Shown: positions 37,420 through 49,364 of the stretch, one piece after another
Numbering within the stretch: position 1 is the first letter of the stretch
Layout of the letters: each line of letters opens with the position of its first letter
Assembly: GCA_032207245.1 (NCBI GenBank)
Contig: CM063502.1
Location: forward strand, 132,423,940-132,487,939
DNA length: 64,000 bases
Reading direction: 5' to 3'
From: Pardosa pseudoannulata
Taxonomy: Eukaryota; Arthropoda; Arachnida; Araneae; Lycosidae
Notes under the pieces: model-generated
Databases searched by the model: none
Told to the model about the DNA's origin: nothing
The model's input: the letters and a program-made list of their open reading frames with translations, nothing else
Position numbers and translations under genes: made by a program

Positions 37420-38992
37420 CACATTGCGTGCGGGCACATTTCGCAGTAAAATTGTACTGGGAGCGGGCGTTTAGCGCGTAAATTTAGTTATTCAGTTAAA
37501 TCTCTATAGATCGAAAATTATTTAATTTTTTAACCAACTTTTCATATTTTATATTGAAATATATAAACAAATATATAAATAGACAAATAAACAAATACAT
37601 ATATATAAATACAAATATATATATATAATATATTGTAACGTACTGGAGATATGGTTGGCGAAGCCATCAATGAAACAGGCTAGAAAACTGTTTAATCTAG
37701 ACTAAACATTTTATTCACTTGAATAAATTATGTACAGCTATGTACAGATTCAGTAGATTTCTAAATATTCTGGGATCTCGTGCTGAGATGACATTCACAC
37801 AATAAGGATGCGTGGGTACCGAATATAGTATGGATAGGGCTTCTAATCACTGGAATTGTTCGCTAATTAGTGCCGGTAATAAACGCTGACACTATCACCT
37901 CCGGGCTGACAATTAGTACAGTCGGCTTTCACACCAAGGTTCGAAAGTTCAGAGTGCGTATCACGCTGGGGTTCGTTAAGGTAAACTCGGGATGCAAGAC
38001 GATCCAAATTGACAGCAAGGATCACTCTCGGCTACCTACTTCTATGCACGAAGTAAAAAAAAAAAAAAATTAGCAAAATAACAGGAATGGGATTCCCAAG
38101 TCGAAGGTCGACTTCTTAGCAGACAGAGACGCTGGCGGTCTCTAATCAAGCAAACTCCAGAATCAGAGATACGAGAGGTTCCTTTCGAGCTACAAAGCAA
38201 CTCCCAGGAAGAAGCCTCAAAGAGAAAAAGCCCCGTCTTGGCACCGCCACTCTTCTTTTATAGCGGTCCCGGTTCCCCTTACGCGATTCTACGGGAAACT
38301 TCCAGAAGCAGGATGATACAATCTTGCGGTCCTTTCCCGCCTGAATCAGCTGTTTCGGTTCCATATGTGGCTGAAAAGCTGTCTTCAAATCAGCCGACCC
38401 AAACAACTTAATTGCCTTTTTCGTTACCGCTAATGGGCGCACATGGCACTGTAATTATTTACAATCATTTCACGGAGTCTTTTCACTCAACAGTCTCACA
38501 AAGCCTCAGACGAGCTGGCTCCAGCACATGGAGAGTTTTCAATTAAGCCGGGACCTAGTATACACGTGTATTGTTAGACCACCCGTTTCTACCTGCCGCT
38601 AATCGTAATTGTCCGCGGCGAAAGGTCACCTTCCGCTCCTCTTCCTTTAGGGTCATGTAACGGATCGTTACAATATAAATATACATATATATAATATCAT
38701 TTTAGCAAGTACAAATAATAGAAAGTTAATTTTAAATCTAAATTGATTTTTTAATCAACCTTCTCGTTCTGTGGTTCCGCATCGACTAATGTAAAAACTA
38801 GTTTTTATTTGTCTAAATTTTTCCAGAATCTATTTAGTAGACAAGAAAATTCGACTTCGTTTTCTTGTATATACCGTTATTTTTGTACCCACAAACAAAC
38901 CATGTTCTTACACTAACCCGTACTAGTACGTGACCCGCGCTCAAGTATCAATCGTCAGAAAACGTACTAGTACGTGTCCCGAATACAATGTG
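37420..38992. mobile_element. piggyBac-type MITE carrying a nested LTR
   Basis: Flanked by TTAA on both sides (37416-37419 and 38993-38996), the target used by piggyBac. The inverted ends are CACATTGCGTGCGGGCAC and, in reverse complement, CACATTGTATTCGGGACAC. The right side has two copies of CGTACTAGTACGTG-CCCG (about 38930 and 38966), each with the palindrome GTACTAGTAC. Without the inserted LTR the element is about 530 bp and non-coding, so it is non-autonomous. Confidence 0.8.
37634..38672 (-). mobile_element. Gypsy-like solo LTR, copy 2, inserted in the MITE
   Basis: A 1039-bp block with TGTAACGTA and ATCGTTACA ends, flanked by ATAT on both sides (37630-37633, 38673-38676), a four-base duplication although in AT-rich context. 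On the minus strand a TATAAAAG box lies at 38255-38262 and an AATAAA at 37710-37715, giving a U3-R-U5 order in that direction. Its 5' end contains a 17-base palindrome (38656-38672, TGTAACG/CGTTACA). No gag or pol flanks it, so it is a solo LTR left by recombination between two LTRs. Frames inside (37870-38073, 38146-38442) are not taken as genes. Confidence 0.75.
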
Positions 38993-38996
38993 TTAA

Positions 38997-41100
38997 CATC
39001 AGTGACTGAGGTTAAAAATTTACATTCAAAATAAAATAGTTATCTACCTTTGGTTTTGTAAAATAGTCTTTTTTTTTCAAATAAACTCAGAGAAAACTGC
39101 AACTGAAATGATTCATAACACCAAGTATGGTGCTATGGGCACTCCCTTTTATGGAAAAATCAGAAATTAGAAACAATGTTTCTATTAAGCATAATTCCAG
39201 ACTCCCATTCATCCCTATTCTCCACTACTAAGTACTTATAATTTTAAAATGTAAATAATTTTTTTCTTTATTCTAGGTAAGCACAATAGATGAAACAATT
39301 GTACAAAATATAGCTCAAAGTTTTCAAACTAAAAATGACTATACATATTATGTATGCTGAAAATTAGTACTCTCTGTACAGCAGGATGATATACAAAAAC
39401 AGATTTTTACTGAAAACCAAAGCACATAAACTAATTACATGTTATCAAATGTTTACAAATTCTGTATAATGAAATTTTGGACTTATATTTAAAATTGTTA
39501 TTATTCTTCTATAAGTCAAGAATGCTTTCAGTTTAAACATGTCGCATTATATAGAAGATTAAAAAAGTTTAATTTCATTAGAAAGCTTATCTTTTAACAT
39601 AAAGTAACAGAAACTTATTTTACAGTCTGTGCAAGGTTTAATCTAAAAAATATAAAGTTTTTATATAAAAATAAATTTTTCCTTTGATAACGCATTTTTG
39701 ATGTAGAAGTAATTATATGTACCTTAGATACCTACTATGTAAGAAAAGAATGAAAATATATAACCAACGTTCTGTGTTCTGTAACTTAGAAAAAAAATTG
39801 TGACGCATTACATTATGTAAACAAAATTTTAACTAAACTAAGATTATTTCAGAATGTTAAAAAATCCTTTAAAATATTAGAATTTAAAAAAACTTTTAGG
39901 TTGTATAGAATCTGTATTACGACTAATCTTTTATTTTATTAAAATTACGTAAGAAGCTGTAGACTTAGTTTCATTATATCTACAAAGAAAAAGGTACTAT
40001 CGCACTGTTACATATTTACCAAAATATAATTATTGCTTAAATTTACCTAAGCTCACCTAGAAGAATTAATTTAAATGCAGCATAGCAATTTTATAATTAT
40101 TTATCCTATTAGTTAAACAACACATTACTAATTTCGAAAAAAATGTGTAAATAATGAGCGCTTGCAGTATTTTTAGATTATTAAGAAGCATATTTGTAAT
40201 GCTAATTCCTATACATGTACAGTTTGAGTAAGAAAAATTTATTTTAGAAAACATTAAAATATCTATAGGCATCGTATTATTTCTTTTTTTTTGATAAGAT
40301 AATTTTTCAATGTACATACTTGCTTTTAGTTTTTTGTAAACGAAGTAAAAAAATTCCTGAAAGTACCACACAGTCAAACATTCTGATAAAAATTCACATA
40401 CATACATACACATACGGGCGTGTTTTGAAATTAAAAACACACAAATGTAATTTATCAGTTTTATTTTTACACGAAATCCTATTAAACCTGTGGTTGGGGA
40501 GTAAAGAAAGACCGAAGAAGGAATTAATTAGGGAAATCTGAAAATTATTTTAATCCCATCATGTTAGGTGTGTAATGAACATAGTAAGTTTTCTCCCTCC
40601 AGCTATGTGAGCTGTAGCTTCATTGTACAGATTTATATTCAAAAAACATGGAGGATTTTTTAACTAAAATAACAATATTTCCAGCTCAATTAACGCTACC
40701 AGAAATAGTGGGAAAAAAGTCGTAGGATTTAAAATGAGTACACACACATTATATCTGTATTGTATATTAAATTCACAGCTTTATTTTAATGTCTATTTAT
40801 TAAATCCAGAAGGAAGTAAGTTACCAGACCCTAATGCTTCCTATTATAATACACCTAACATATTATTATGAATACATATGTATATTTAATTTTTTAAACA
40901 TTTCCAGTATTTTATTGCCTTTGTAATAATCCGAGAAGTCATTAAACCATTCGTTGAAGTGAAGAAGAAAGACAACCGCTACAGGGAGAAACGCACTAAG
41001 GAGCATTTCCTTAAGATTTCTTCAAAAGAGAATAGTTTTATGAAATTCACGCTTCTGAAAATAATTTCCAGTTTTCTCTAATTAATTCGGATTTAGAGCT
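38997..41100. other. AT-rich spacer, no gene recognised
   Basis: Frames on opposite strands at 40066-40541 overlap and are A/T-driven, with a short (CATA)n run. Nothing is assigned. Confidence 0.5.
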
Positions 41101-41157
41101 TCTATTAAGTGAGTGGTTGGAGAGTAAAAAAAACTCTCCAACCACTCACTTAATAGA
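41101..41157. repeat. Perfect 25-bp hairpin with A7 loop
   Basis: Left arm 41101-41125 starts TCTATTAAGTG. The loop is seven A. Right arm 41133-41157 is the exact reverse complement of the left. No mismatches in 25 pairs. It could be a recent templated foldback, a small-RNA precursor or an assembly foldback. Confidence 0.95.
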
Positions 41158-41729
41158 TCTATGAGCTTAATTTTCAACACTGGTATTACGTGTAGTTTGT
41201 TTACAATTTTTGGCTCCACAACATTTTCTATTGCCTTTATTTTGATAGAGATCTTGTTTTTTTGGGGGGGTGGGGGGAGGGAGGGTATATTTTTATTTTT
41301 CTTACAAAAAATCATGTTTTTCGACTATAATTTAGTACACTACGGTTAAAGCTCACCTAGCAGGGGGGAGGTAGGGTTATTTAGTATGTTTATTACAGAC
41401 TTACCTGAAGTTATCAAAACCCCTAATTAATTTCAATTCAACAACTGGCCTAAATACGCTAATCTGCTTTTTAACATAATTTCCACAAATATCAAGGCAC
41501 CTGTATTTAGAAATAGATTTTTGTTTCCATTCTCATAGAAATCTGACTTCTGGTTCTTATAATCTTATATATAACTAGCTAAACGTAAAATAAACTTACT
41601 ATAACTTAAGTGTTGTGCTACAGTTCTATAAAAGATGCATCTTCAGACTTGAGAACACGCTGAGGGCCGGAAGTATTGACTTAAAAGCACAAAACCAAAC
41701 GTTTAACCAGTGCATATGCCAAACTGCAG
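41158..41729. other. AT-rich spacer with a G-run
   Basis: A G-rich tract of about 20 bases (with one T and one A interruption) lies at 41261-41282. No gene is seen. Confidence 0.5.
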
Positions 41730-41772
41730 ATTTCTATGTGGATGGAATTTTGAAATCCATCCACATAGAAAT
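41730..41772. repeat. Perfect 17-bp hairpin, 9-nt loop
   Basis: The left arm (41730-41746, ATTTCTATGTGG...) and right arm (41756-41772) are exact reverse complements. CCACATAG recurs just after the right arm. Confidence 0.9.
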
Positions 41773-44649
41773 ACCACATAGACCACATATGTAGCTGATC
41801 TTAACATACAAGTCTTGATATTTGTGAAAAATATGTTAAAACGGGGATTAAAGTACACACTTTTGCCGAAAATAAAACTGATACAGAAAATACACTTGTA
41901 AATTCAAAATGGCACTTACTGTAATGGCACTTGTTTACTGTAATAAATCCATGCATAATTATCCCTGAAAGTTCATTTCGGGTAGTGCGATGAATAGTAA
42001 AAACACATTTACTGGTAAATAATAATAATAAAGCCTGGTAAAGTTAGACAATCGCTTGAAGAAAATGATGATTTGTACCATGTGATAGAACAGCAAATTC
42101 TCTAGACTGCTATCTTTTCTTTTTTTTATTTTATTTGTGTTAAATGTTCTTGTTTGCGTTTGAAAAAAGTATACCAAAACTTCTCAGAAATAATTTAATA
42201 TTAAATAGCTAAAGTGTCTTTTTTTTTAATGAAAATAGAATGCTAGAAAATTTGCTGTTCTGCATGGTATAAAATTTGTTTAAATAATTCTTCAAATTTT
42301 AACACTTTAAGGCATATTATTGGATTTATAACAGACAGCCTTAATATAGTAAAAAGGGAAGGTATACAACTAGATGTTATAACAGTCCTAAATACAAAAT
42401 TCCTAGCCATAGAACCCACAATGCATCAAATACGTTACAAATACATATTATTGTATATGATACGTATTTGCAACGTATATACATTGATACACACGAAGAT
42501 ATATGGGTAGATTATGTAAATATTTAAGGTAAGATAATTTATCTCTGAAGATGATCACTGAAATTCCCTGCTCTAAAATATTTTATATGACTCTATTAAA
42601 AACAGCAATGTGCTTGTCTAATCATGCACATAGGCTTTTCTTTACGTATTTAATGCATTAAAAATTGTATATAATGGTATGTCGCTATCCAAAAAATAAA
42701 ATAATCAAAATAAACCCTTCTTTCTGTTTCTGTCACAGTTTAATAAAAGTAGAAGTCCCTAATCACTCTTAAAGATTGCTACTTCTTTTCTTCTTTCTTA
42801 CGATTTAGCGTGTCACCTTACTAATGAATCAATATTGTCCCATCGTATCCTTTAATATACGCCCTTTTCTATGTTACTCTTTACTAAGGAGCATCCAATA
42901 AAAAAAGTCTTACACGCTACATTGTAATTTAAAGAAACGGAACTCCTGTAGTAAGTAGATTGAATAGCTCAGAAGATTAAAAGCATTTATACATAAAATA
43001 TATTATTTTAAAATTGCGTGGCAATTGTTAATTTTATATCATGTATCTTATACAGTGTATTTTTAACACAATTTGATAGATGACTATGATTAATAATATG
43101 GCTTTTAAAAACTTAAGGATACAAATATATCATTATTAAAAGTAATGGTAACAAGTAGGAACTAACTATTATAGAGATAATTAAAAATATTCTTTTTTAT
43201 TTTCACATGACAAAAGAATGTATCTAGGCAAAATGTATTTCAGGTTCATTTCTAACAGTTTGATAATTTTGACTAATATAATTACTTTTAAAGAAAATTT
43301 TATGCAAATTCACCATTATTCAACTTAAATGGATCTAGTAAGAACTAATATCCTATTTTCAATTCTAATAAAAAATATAAGCATTTAATAAGTGATTATA
43401 TAATACAAGTCTAAGTTGAATTGAATAGTGTACAGATTGAATCGGAAAGTATTAAATTTTTTAAATGCTGTTTTCCTCAAGAATACAACTACAGATTTGT
43501 TATTTAAGTTCATAAATTTTTATTTCTACCCAGAACAAATATAGCTTATTATAAAGAAATTAAAATAAATCCTTCCATGAAAGTTTAAATGCATCATATT
43601 GAAGATCGTTATTTTTAAATAACTATGGATCCTTTTCTTAGCATTCGCTATTTCTTCTTGTGGGAACCTGAAATATTTAGGATACACCAGTAAGATTGAT
43701 CATCTTCTTGGGAGTGTGGTAAGTTTAAACTATGATGCATCATTTGGGCTATAGATTTTCCTTAACTTTCCCTTTTCAAATGGACGATGCTGAAAGGAAG
43801 AAAATATATAATTGGAAAGACATATGAATTAGAAATCTCTCACTCTGAGATATGAATTATATGAATTAAAGAAATTAATTAAAATTGAAAATGTTTTAGT
43901 GAATAGTGAGGTTAACTGTCTTGCTACACAAAGGCTGATTAACCCTTAATAGTTTCATTTTTTTCCAAATTCGATTCAAAAAGATGTCACATTTTTTTAT
44001 TTCATTTCTTTTGTTCATTTTACATTTGTAAGCTGGAAAATGCTATTCAAAGTAAAATTTCTAATTATTTTAAGTATGTATAAAGACTTTTTTAAAGGAA
44101 ATTAAATAATGTTTTCACTGAAAGTATTTTTTCTCTCATGTACGCCAGACAGGGAAGTTACTTTTACAGTTGTGCATATTATAAAAAAATACAAATATTT
44201 TTGTTTACAACTACTACACTACATTATTTTCGAATGCAAATACTACAAATACATTTACTAAACCCGTTATATCAAAAATCAGATTTAGTGCGATAAATGT
44301 TGAAAAAGGGCAAGAGGCATAGTCCAAAGCCACAGTTCCAACAAAAGTACCTAGTCTCTGGCCTAAATTTTTAGCCGCTGTCATTTTTTCCTCAATGAAC
44401 ACACATAGCACTGGTTTGCAATTCTTAATTTTCTGTCTGAAGGGGGGGGGATTTCTCTAAAAAATCTCTATCTGCCAGTCTTCCAAAAACTCAAAGATAA
44501 AAACTGCAAAACCTATCTGAAAGCCCACGCCTGCTTTGTCGAACAGAATACACTTCGAAAACTAACATCTCGTGGACATCTATAGTATGAATTTGACATT
44601 AAAATACAAAAGATATGGCTAAAACAGTGAGAACGACAAAGAAATCAGA
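41773..44649. other. AT-rich spacer, no gene recognised
   Basis: No supported frames. A G9 run lies at about 44442-44450. The 65-codon frame at 44214-44411 (-) has no motif. Confidence 0.5.
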
Positions 44650-44725
44650 TTGCCTGTACGCCGTACGGGCAAATCAGTAAAATCACGATTATCATGCCCG
44701 TACGGTGTACGTTCAAAACAGGCAA
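44650..44725. repeat. Imperfect CpG-rich foldback
   Basis: Outer arms TTGCCTGT/ACAGGCAA and inner 17-base arms around CCGTACGGGCA (15 of 17 paired) enclose a 23-base loop. The arms are GC-rich in AT-rich surroundings. A miniature transposon is possible, but no target duplication was found. Confidence 0.7.
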
Positions 44726-46974
44726 GGGTTTAAAGGGGAACATGATGATTAAAACCGAATCCATATGTCTATGAATATCTATTCCAATAGTTGGATGTGA
44801 ACCCACTGGACTCTGATATCGCAAGACAGTCCTTTCTCTCTAAAATTAGAATTGAAAATTTCAGGCAACTTCAACTCTCCTTGAACCTTGAAATTATATA
44901 ATTTACTGAAATAGTAAAGGTACTCTATTCTACGACAGAAGAAAATGTTAAAAGCACTACCCATGTATAGTTAAAACAATTAAAGTATAAAAATATGTAG
45001 AATATTTCTTGTAATATTAAGGTAATGAAAATATAATGCTAATTTTAAATACTTCTATCAAAAGTTTATTTATATAAGCAACAGACAACTTACATTCATT
45101 CATTTTTAGCTCTGTAGTATTTTTTATCCTAGTAATTAATCACAAAAGTAATTCTTTTTTCTAATTTGATTCATTATCTTTAGATGTGCTTGTTAACGTA
45201 AAAAGATTGTTCAATTTCCGCCTTGGCCGAAGCCATCCGGTACAACTGTTAACATAAAAAGAATAACTGGTTGGAAAAAAAGATTTCTCTGTGATTGTTC
45301 TACATTATCGTATACATTGTTTCCTGAACTTTGTTTAAGAAGTTCTGGAGACGGTTTATTAAGAAAAAAAGTCTAGAAAGTCAAGTTCTTTAAGTGTAAT
45401 AAAAATATTTCTATACATTAGCAATAGTATTAATATGAACTGTGTAACATTTAATAAAATTTTTTAGACAATGTTTCGCATAATTTAAAATTTGCTAGAT
45501 ATATTTTTCGTAGGTTTAAATAGATATCATACATTTTTTCTTTCAATTTTGACATATTTTCTTTCATAATTTTGATAATTAATAATTTTGCAAAATTTAT
45601 ATCTTTATGCCCTAAATGTAACTCACTTTATTCAACGTTTTTATCTGCTAATAAATTGTAATTATGATATTTTCTTCCTAAATAACTGAGTATGCCTCAA
45701 TAAATATGTATATTTTAAAATAAGCAAAAATTCCCATTCACTCCTCTCTAACTCTTTCTATAAGTGTAACACAATGACATATCTTGACACTATTTTTCCT
45801 CTTTTAATGGGACAAGGAAGCTTAAATCAGATGGAATACAAAGATGTAAAAATCCCTCTAAAACTGAATATTTAGCTCTCAAGTTTCATGAACCTTTTTA
45901 ATTACATAATGCCATCTAATTTCGAATGAAAGATGTCGGTATAATATTACTCTTGCCCTACACATCAATTTTGCTATCATTTAAGAATCTTGGTGGCATT
46001 TGTTGAGTCTAAACAAGTTTATTTGATCTATTTTGAGCTTAGTTCGTCAATTACGAATTCTCTTTCAGTTGACACTTGACGCATTATATCTTAAACTGAA
46101 ATCTTAAAAATTGAATATCTTGAAAGTAGAAAATTATATGATATATTCAGTAAATAGCTGTATTCACATTATTTTGTTCTGAAGCATCACAATATAAGAC
46201 CTTTTGTACATTTTCAGTATTTTCAAATGTTCTTCCGTTTAAAAATATAAATTGCTTATAGGATGATATGTAATTTAAATCTGCTAAAATGTGACTACTT
46301 TGCAAAGAAGTATAACATATATTACTATTAAATATTTACTCTTCATTCACTTCTTTGAAACAAACTACCAAAATTCCTTATATTTACAGTAAATTAGAAG
46401 TTTTTGTATTTAAAATATAATTTGTGTAATTTCTTTAAATATTTATTACATATCTTTAATTTGTAGGTGTGAAAAACAAACAAATGGTACAGAATGATAT
46501 AAGGAAAGTTTGGTAAATTTAATGGCACTGTGAATAAATACCCAGTGTCTTATACCCAGTGTTATATTTTTATTAAATTTGAATAAACAACTTATAAAGT
46601 AACTTCTCTAAATTTCAAACTCTATCCGGGCTATTGAATAGTGAACACATTTCAGTATCTTCTTATAAGTCAGTAAAATTATCGTAAAAGTTATGAAATA
46701 TGTAAAATTTAATTAAAAAATACAGGATTATTCGAAATTAATCACTGAATTTTAAAAATGCTATGTTTTCATAAACAGGCAATATAGAATGATAATACAT
46801 GAATACAAAGGTAAAATATGACAGGTGTTTTTTTTACAAGTATTCTATATAACTTCCTTCTGTTATGCGCATAATGTCAAGACGGCATATAAATTCCTAC
46901 TAAACACCTTGTAAAGTATTACCATCTAAGGGAAAAGACTGAGAGATTATCCGAAATGACTGGAATCTAGTCAT
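44726..46974. other. AT-rich spacer with a possible micro-insertion
   Basis: Direct repeats TGTTAACGTAAAAAGA (45191-45206) and TGTTAACATAAAAAGA (45247-45262) flank a 40-base GC-richer segment, which looks like a short insertion with a target duplication. ATACCCAGTGT is repeated near 46538 and 46553. No gene is seen. Confidence 0.4.
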
Positions 46975-47238
46975 AAAACGCGTAAAGTGGTGGTAACCAA
47001 ATTTAGACTAGGAATCTGCCATGACTGCTGGGCTGAACACCTGGCCGAAATAGGGATTTTGAACTGTATCATATGTATTTTATGTGATACTGGAAAAATA
47101 AATAGAGTCCACCTATTTGTCTGCTCGAAACTAGACTCTAATTTACAGCACAGTGGTGATTTTGTAATATCTATTGGACGGCTAGAGAACTTAAGTCTTG
47201 TTCACACCATCTTCAGTCTTTATGATTGTAGCTTTTAA
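46975..47238 (+). pseudogene. Non-LTR retrotransposon ORF2 C-terminal remnant
   Basis: A plus frame reads TKFRLGICHDCWAEHLAEIG and then CILCDTGKINRVHLFVC. This resembles the C-terminal block of many LINE polymerases: FRTGH...HLxRIG followed by a CxxC...HLxxxC cysteine-histidine motif. Upstream RT sequence was not found, so the copy is 5'-truncated or eroded. It is not the same stretch as the jockey-like RT at 2-778, which ends before such a block. Confidence 0.55.
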
Positions 47239-49362
47239 ATTTTTATTATTTTTATTGCTGTTAAAAATGGTTTTAAAGCATTTTTTATTCTTTCATTTTT
47301 AAAGATTTTTTTTACTATAGAGTAAATTGGGTTGATGATTTTATGTTTACTGTATGTTGCGTAAATGACCAGACTTGCATTTCTTAAGTTCCAAATCTGG
47401 TCTTCTAATGTAACAATAACAACATCGTAAAATATCACTGGTAATTGGTTGTATATCAGCAGAAATGCAGTGTTTGTCATCAAATAAATTTATCAGTAAT
47501 GGTGGTACTTATACACTACTTTTTACAAACTCCGAAAGGAAAAAATCACATTAATTATATCTGGTCACTTAAAGAGTGAGCTGTGTAAAATCAAGTTATC
47601 TGATACACTGCGACCGATTTCACTGAGAGGTAGTTCAGCGTTAAGAAGGTGTTGAATCTCTGTAGGATGATTCCCCACAAGAGTTGGAAAATGAAGTTGG
47701 AGAGATGGTGGATCAATTAACAATGAACGATATTCTTGCTGTATAGTAATTGCAGATCCACATTGCACAAACTACAAATACAGCCTACGCGAAGTAAAGA
47801 AGAACACATAGCCATCTATTGTTCACAGCATAAAATTCCATATTTTTTCTTTGTCTTGATGTATTACTTATTATTTGATCATAACCATGTCGTTTATGCT
47901 AAAGAATACGGAATTTAAAAATTAGATGATTCATATTAAATAACCCTGTATAATAAAATAAAATGTTCAACCATAGAGCAATTATAAAAATGTGGTAACG
48001 ATAGTATCAAAAATATGCAAATGACTGAAATGCGCAATTAAACAAACGTCAAGTGCTTTATTTTCTCTAGAATACCTGCATTATAAGTAGTCACAGAACT
48101 AACTATAGAATACTCAGAAAATTACAGAAATATTCATTCGTGTAAGATACCAGTTAAACGTAGAGCTCAAAGCCCAACCAAAGACAATATTCCAATTTAA
48201 GGTAATATACATAAATTAGTATATCATAATTAAACAAAATCGTTTAAACTCTCCTAGCATCTTAATGTCCGAACCAAAATCGTCTTGTTTACCAGCCCAC
48301 GAACATAAACCAGTGAGGCAAAAACCCTCGATAATAAAAACAGAAGTTGTGAAATCTCGGTTTTTGTTATCGAAAATCTGATGCGGGTTTTGTTACCTTG
48401 GGAAAAAAAGAGAATGGCAGTATATAAAAAATTAACTCTGAGAAATTCCTTATTAACACCGTTGTTATTTCGTTGATTAATTACTTTAATGCCCCTCACT
48501 AATTCTGGTTTCTCACCTCTTCTATTTTTATGCATCCATCAAAATGACAGTAATTTTTTTCTTTCATTATCATTAATTTTTTTTCAGGAATAACATATTT
48601 TGAAAAATAAAAGGATATTCATTTTTTATCCATTTTAATGAAAATATCAGCTATATATAATGCTTAAAATTCAATTCTCATTGAAAACATACGGAAAAAT
48701 TTGAACTGCAAACCTACATTGGTTATCATTTTCTTTGATTGTCTATAAATTTGAGCATTTTAAATGTCATTTATGGAGAAACTAAAATTTATAGTACACA
48801 ATTTTTTTTATTAGAGATACTTTAAAAATCTATAACGCAATTTAGGAGTTTTATTACTATCCAAAATCATATTATCGTAATTCCGGGTAGATAAGCTTCA
48901 TTGCTGTATAAGCCTGGCATGTTATAATTGACTAAAAACGATTATTCATCGGATAAAATCCCTGGTACATACGCTGTACAATAATTTACAAAAAGTAAAT
49001 GAAAATTCATCAGCAATGACAGAAAATGTATTTTCTTATAAAGAAAGGAATGAATATGAATTATCGGGATTTTTTTTCTTTTCTTAAAAAGCACTTAAAG
49101 TCTCTTGAGATTTCATACATTTTCCGGAAATTCACTTATACAAAACTTTCTTTAAAAAAATTGAAATGCTCATTTTTATTATTGAATTAAATGCTAGAAT
49201 TATATTAAAGAATGTTGCTTTATTCTATGGCAAAACTCAAATAATTTTAATACATTTTTGCATAAACATGCTTCTTATGAAGCATGATAAATAATTCAGA
49301 AATATATTATGTCAAATTACTATTACATAAATATTACGAGCTACAGAAACATTTTTCTGTTC
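47239..49362. other. Spacer with two weak coding-like frames
   Basis: The minus frame 47565-47768 (67 codons, with SLQLHFPTLVGNHP and a leucine-rich end) has balanced composition and might be a remnant of unknown origin. The minus frame 48254-48535 has basic, mixed composition without a motif. Neither is called as a gene. Confidence 0.35.
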
Positions 49363-49364
49363 TA

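Noticed and set aside
37870..38442. Frames of 67 and 98 codons
   Set aside because: Both are inside the second solo LTR and have no retroelement protein motif.
40066..40541. 124-codon minus frame with an overlapping plus frame
   Set aside because: Low-complexity composition and a CATA repeat, no motif.
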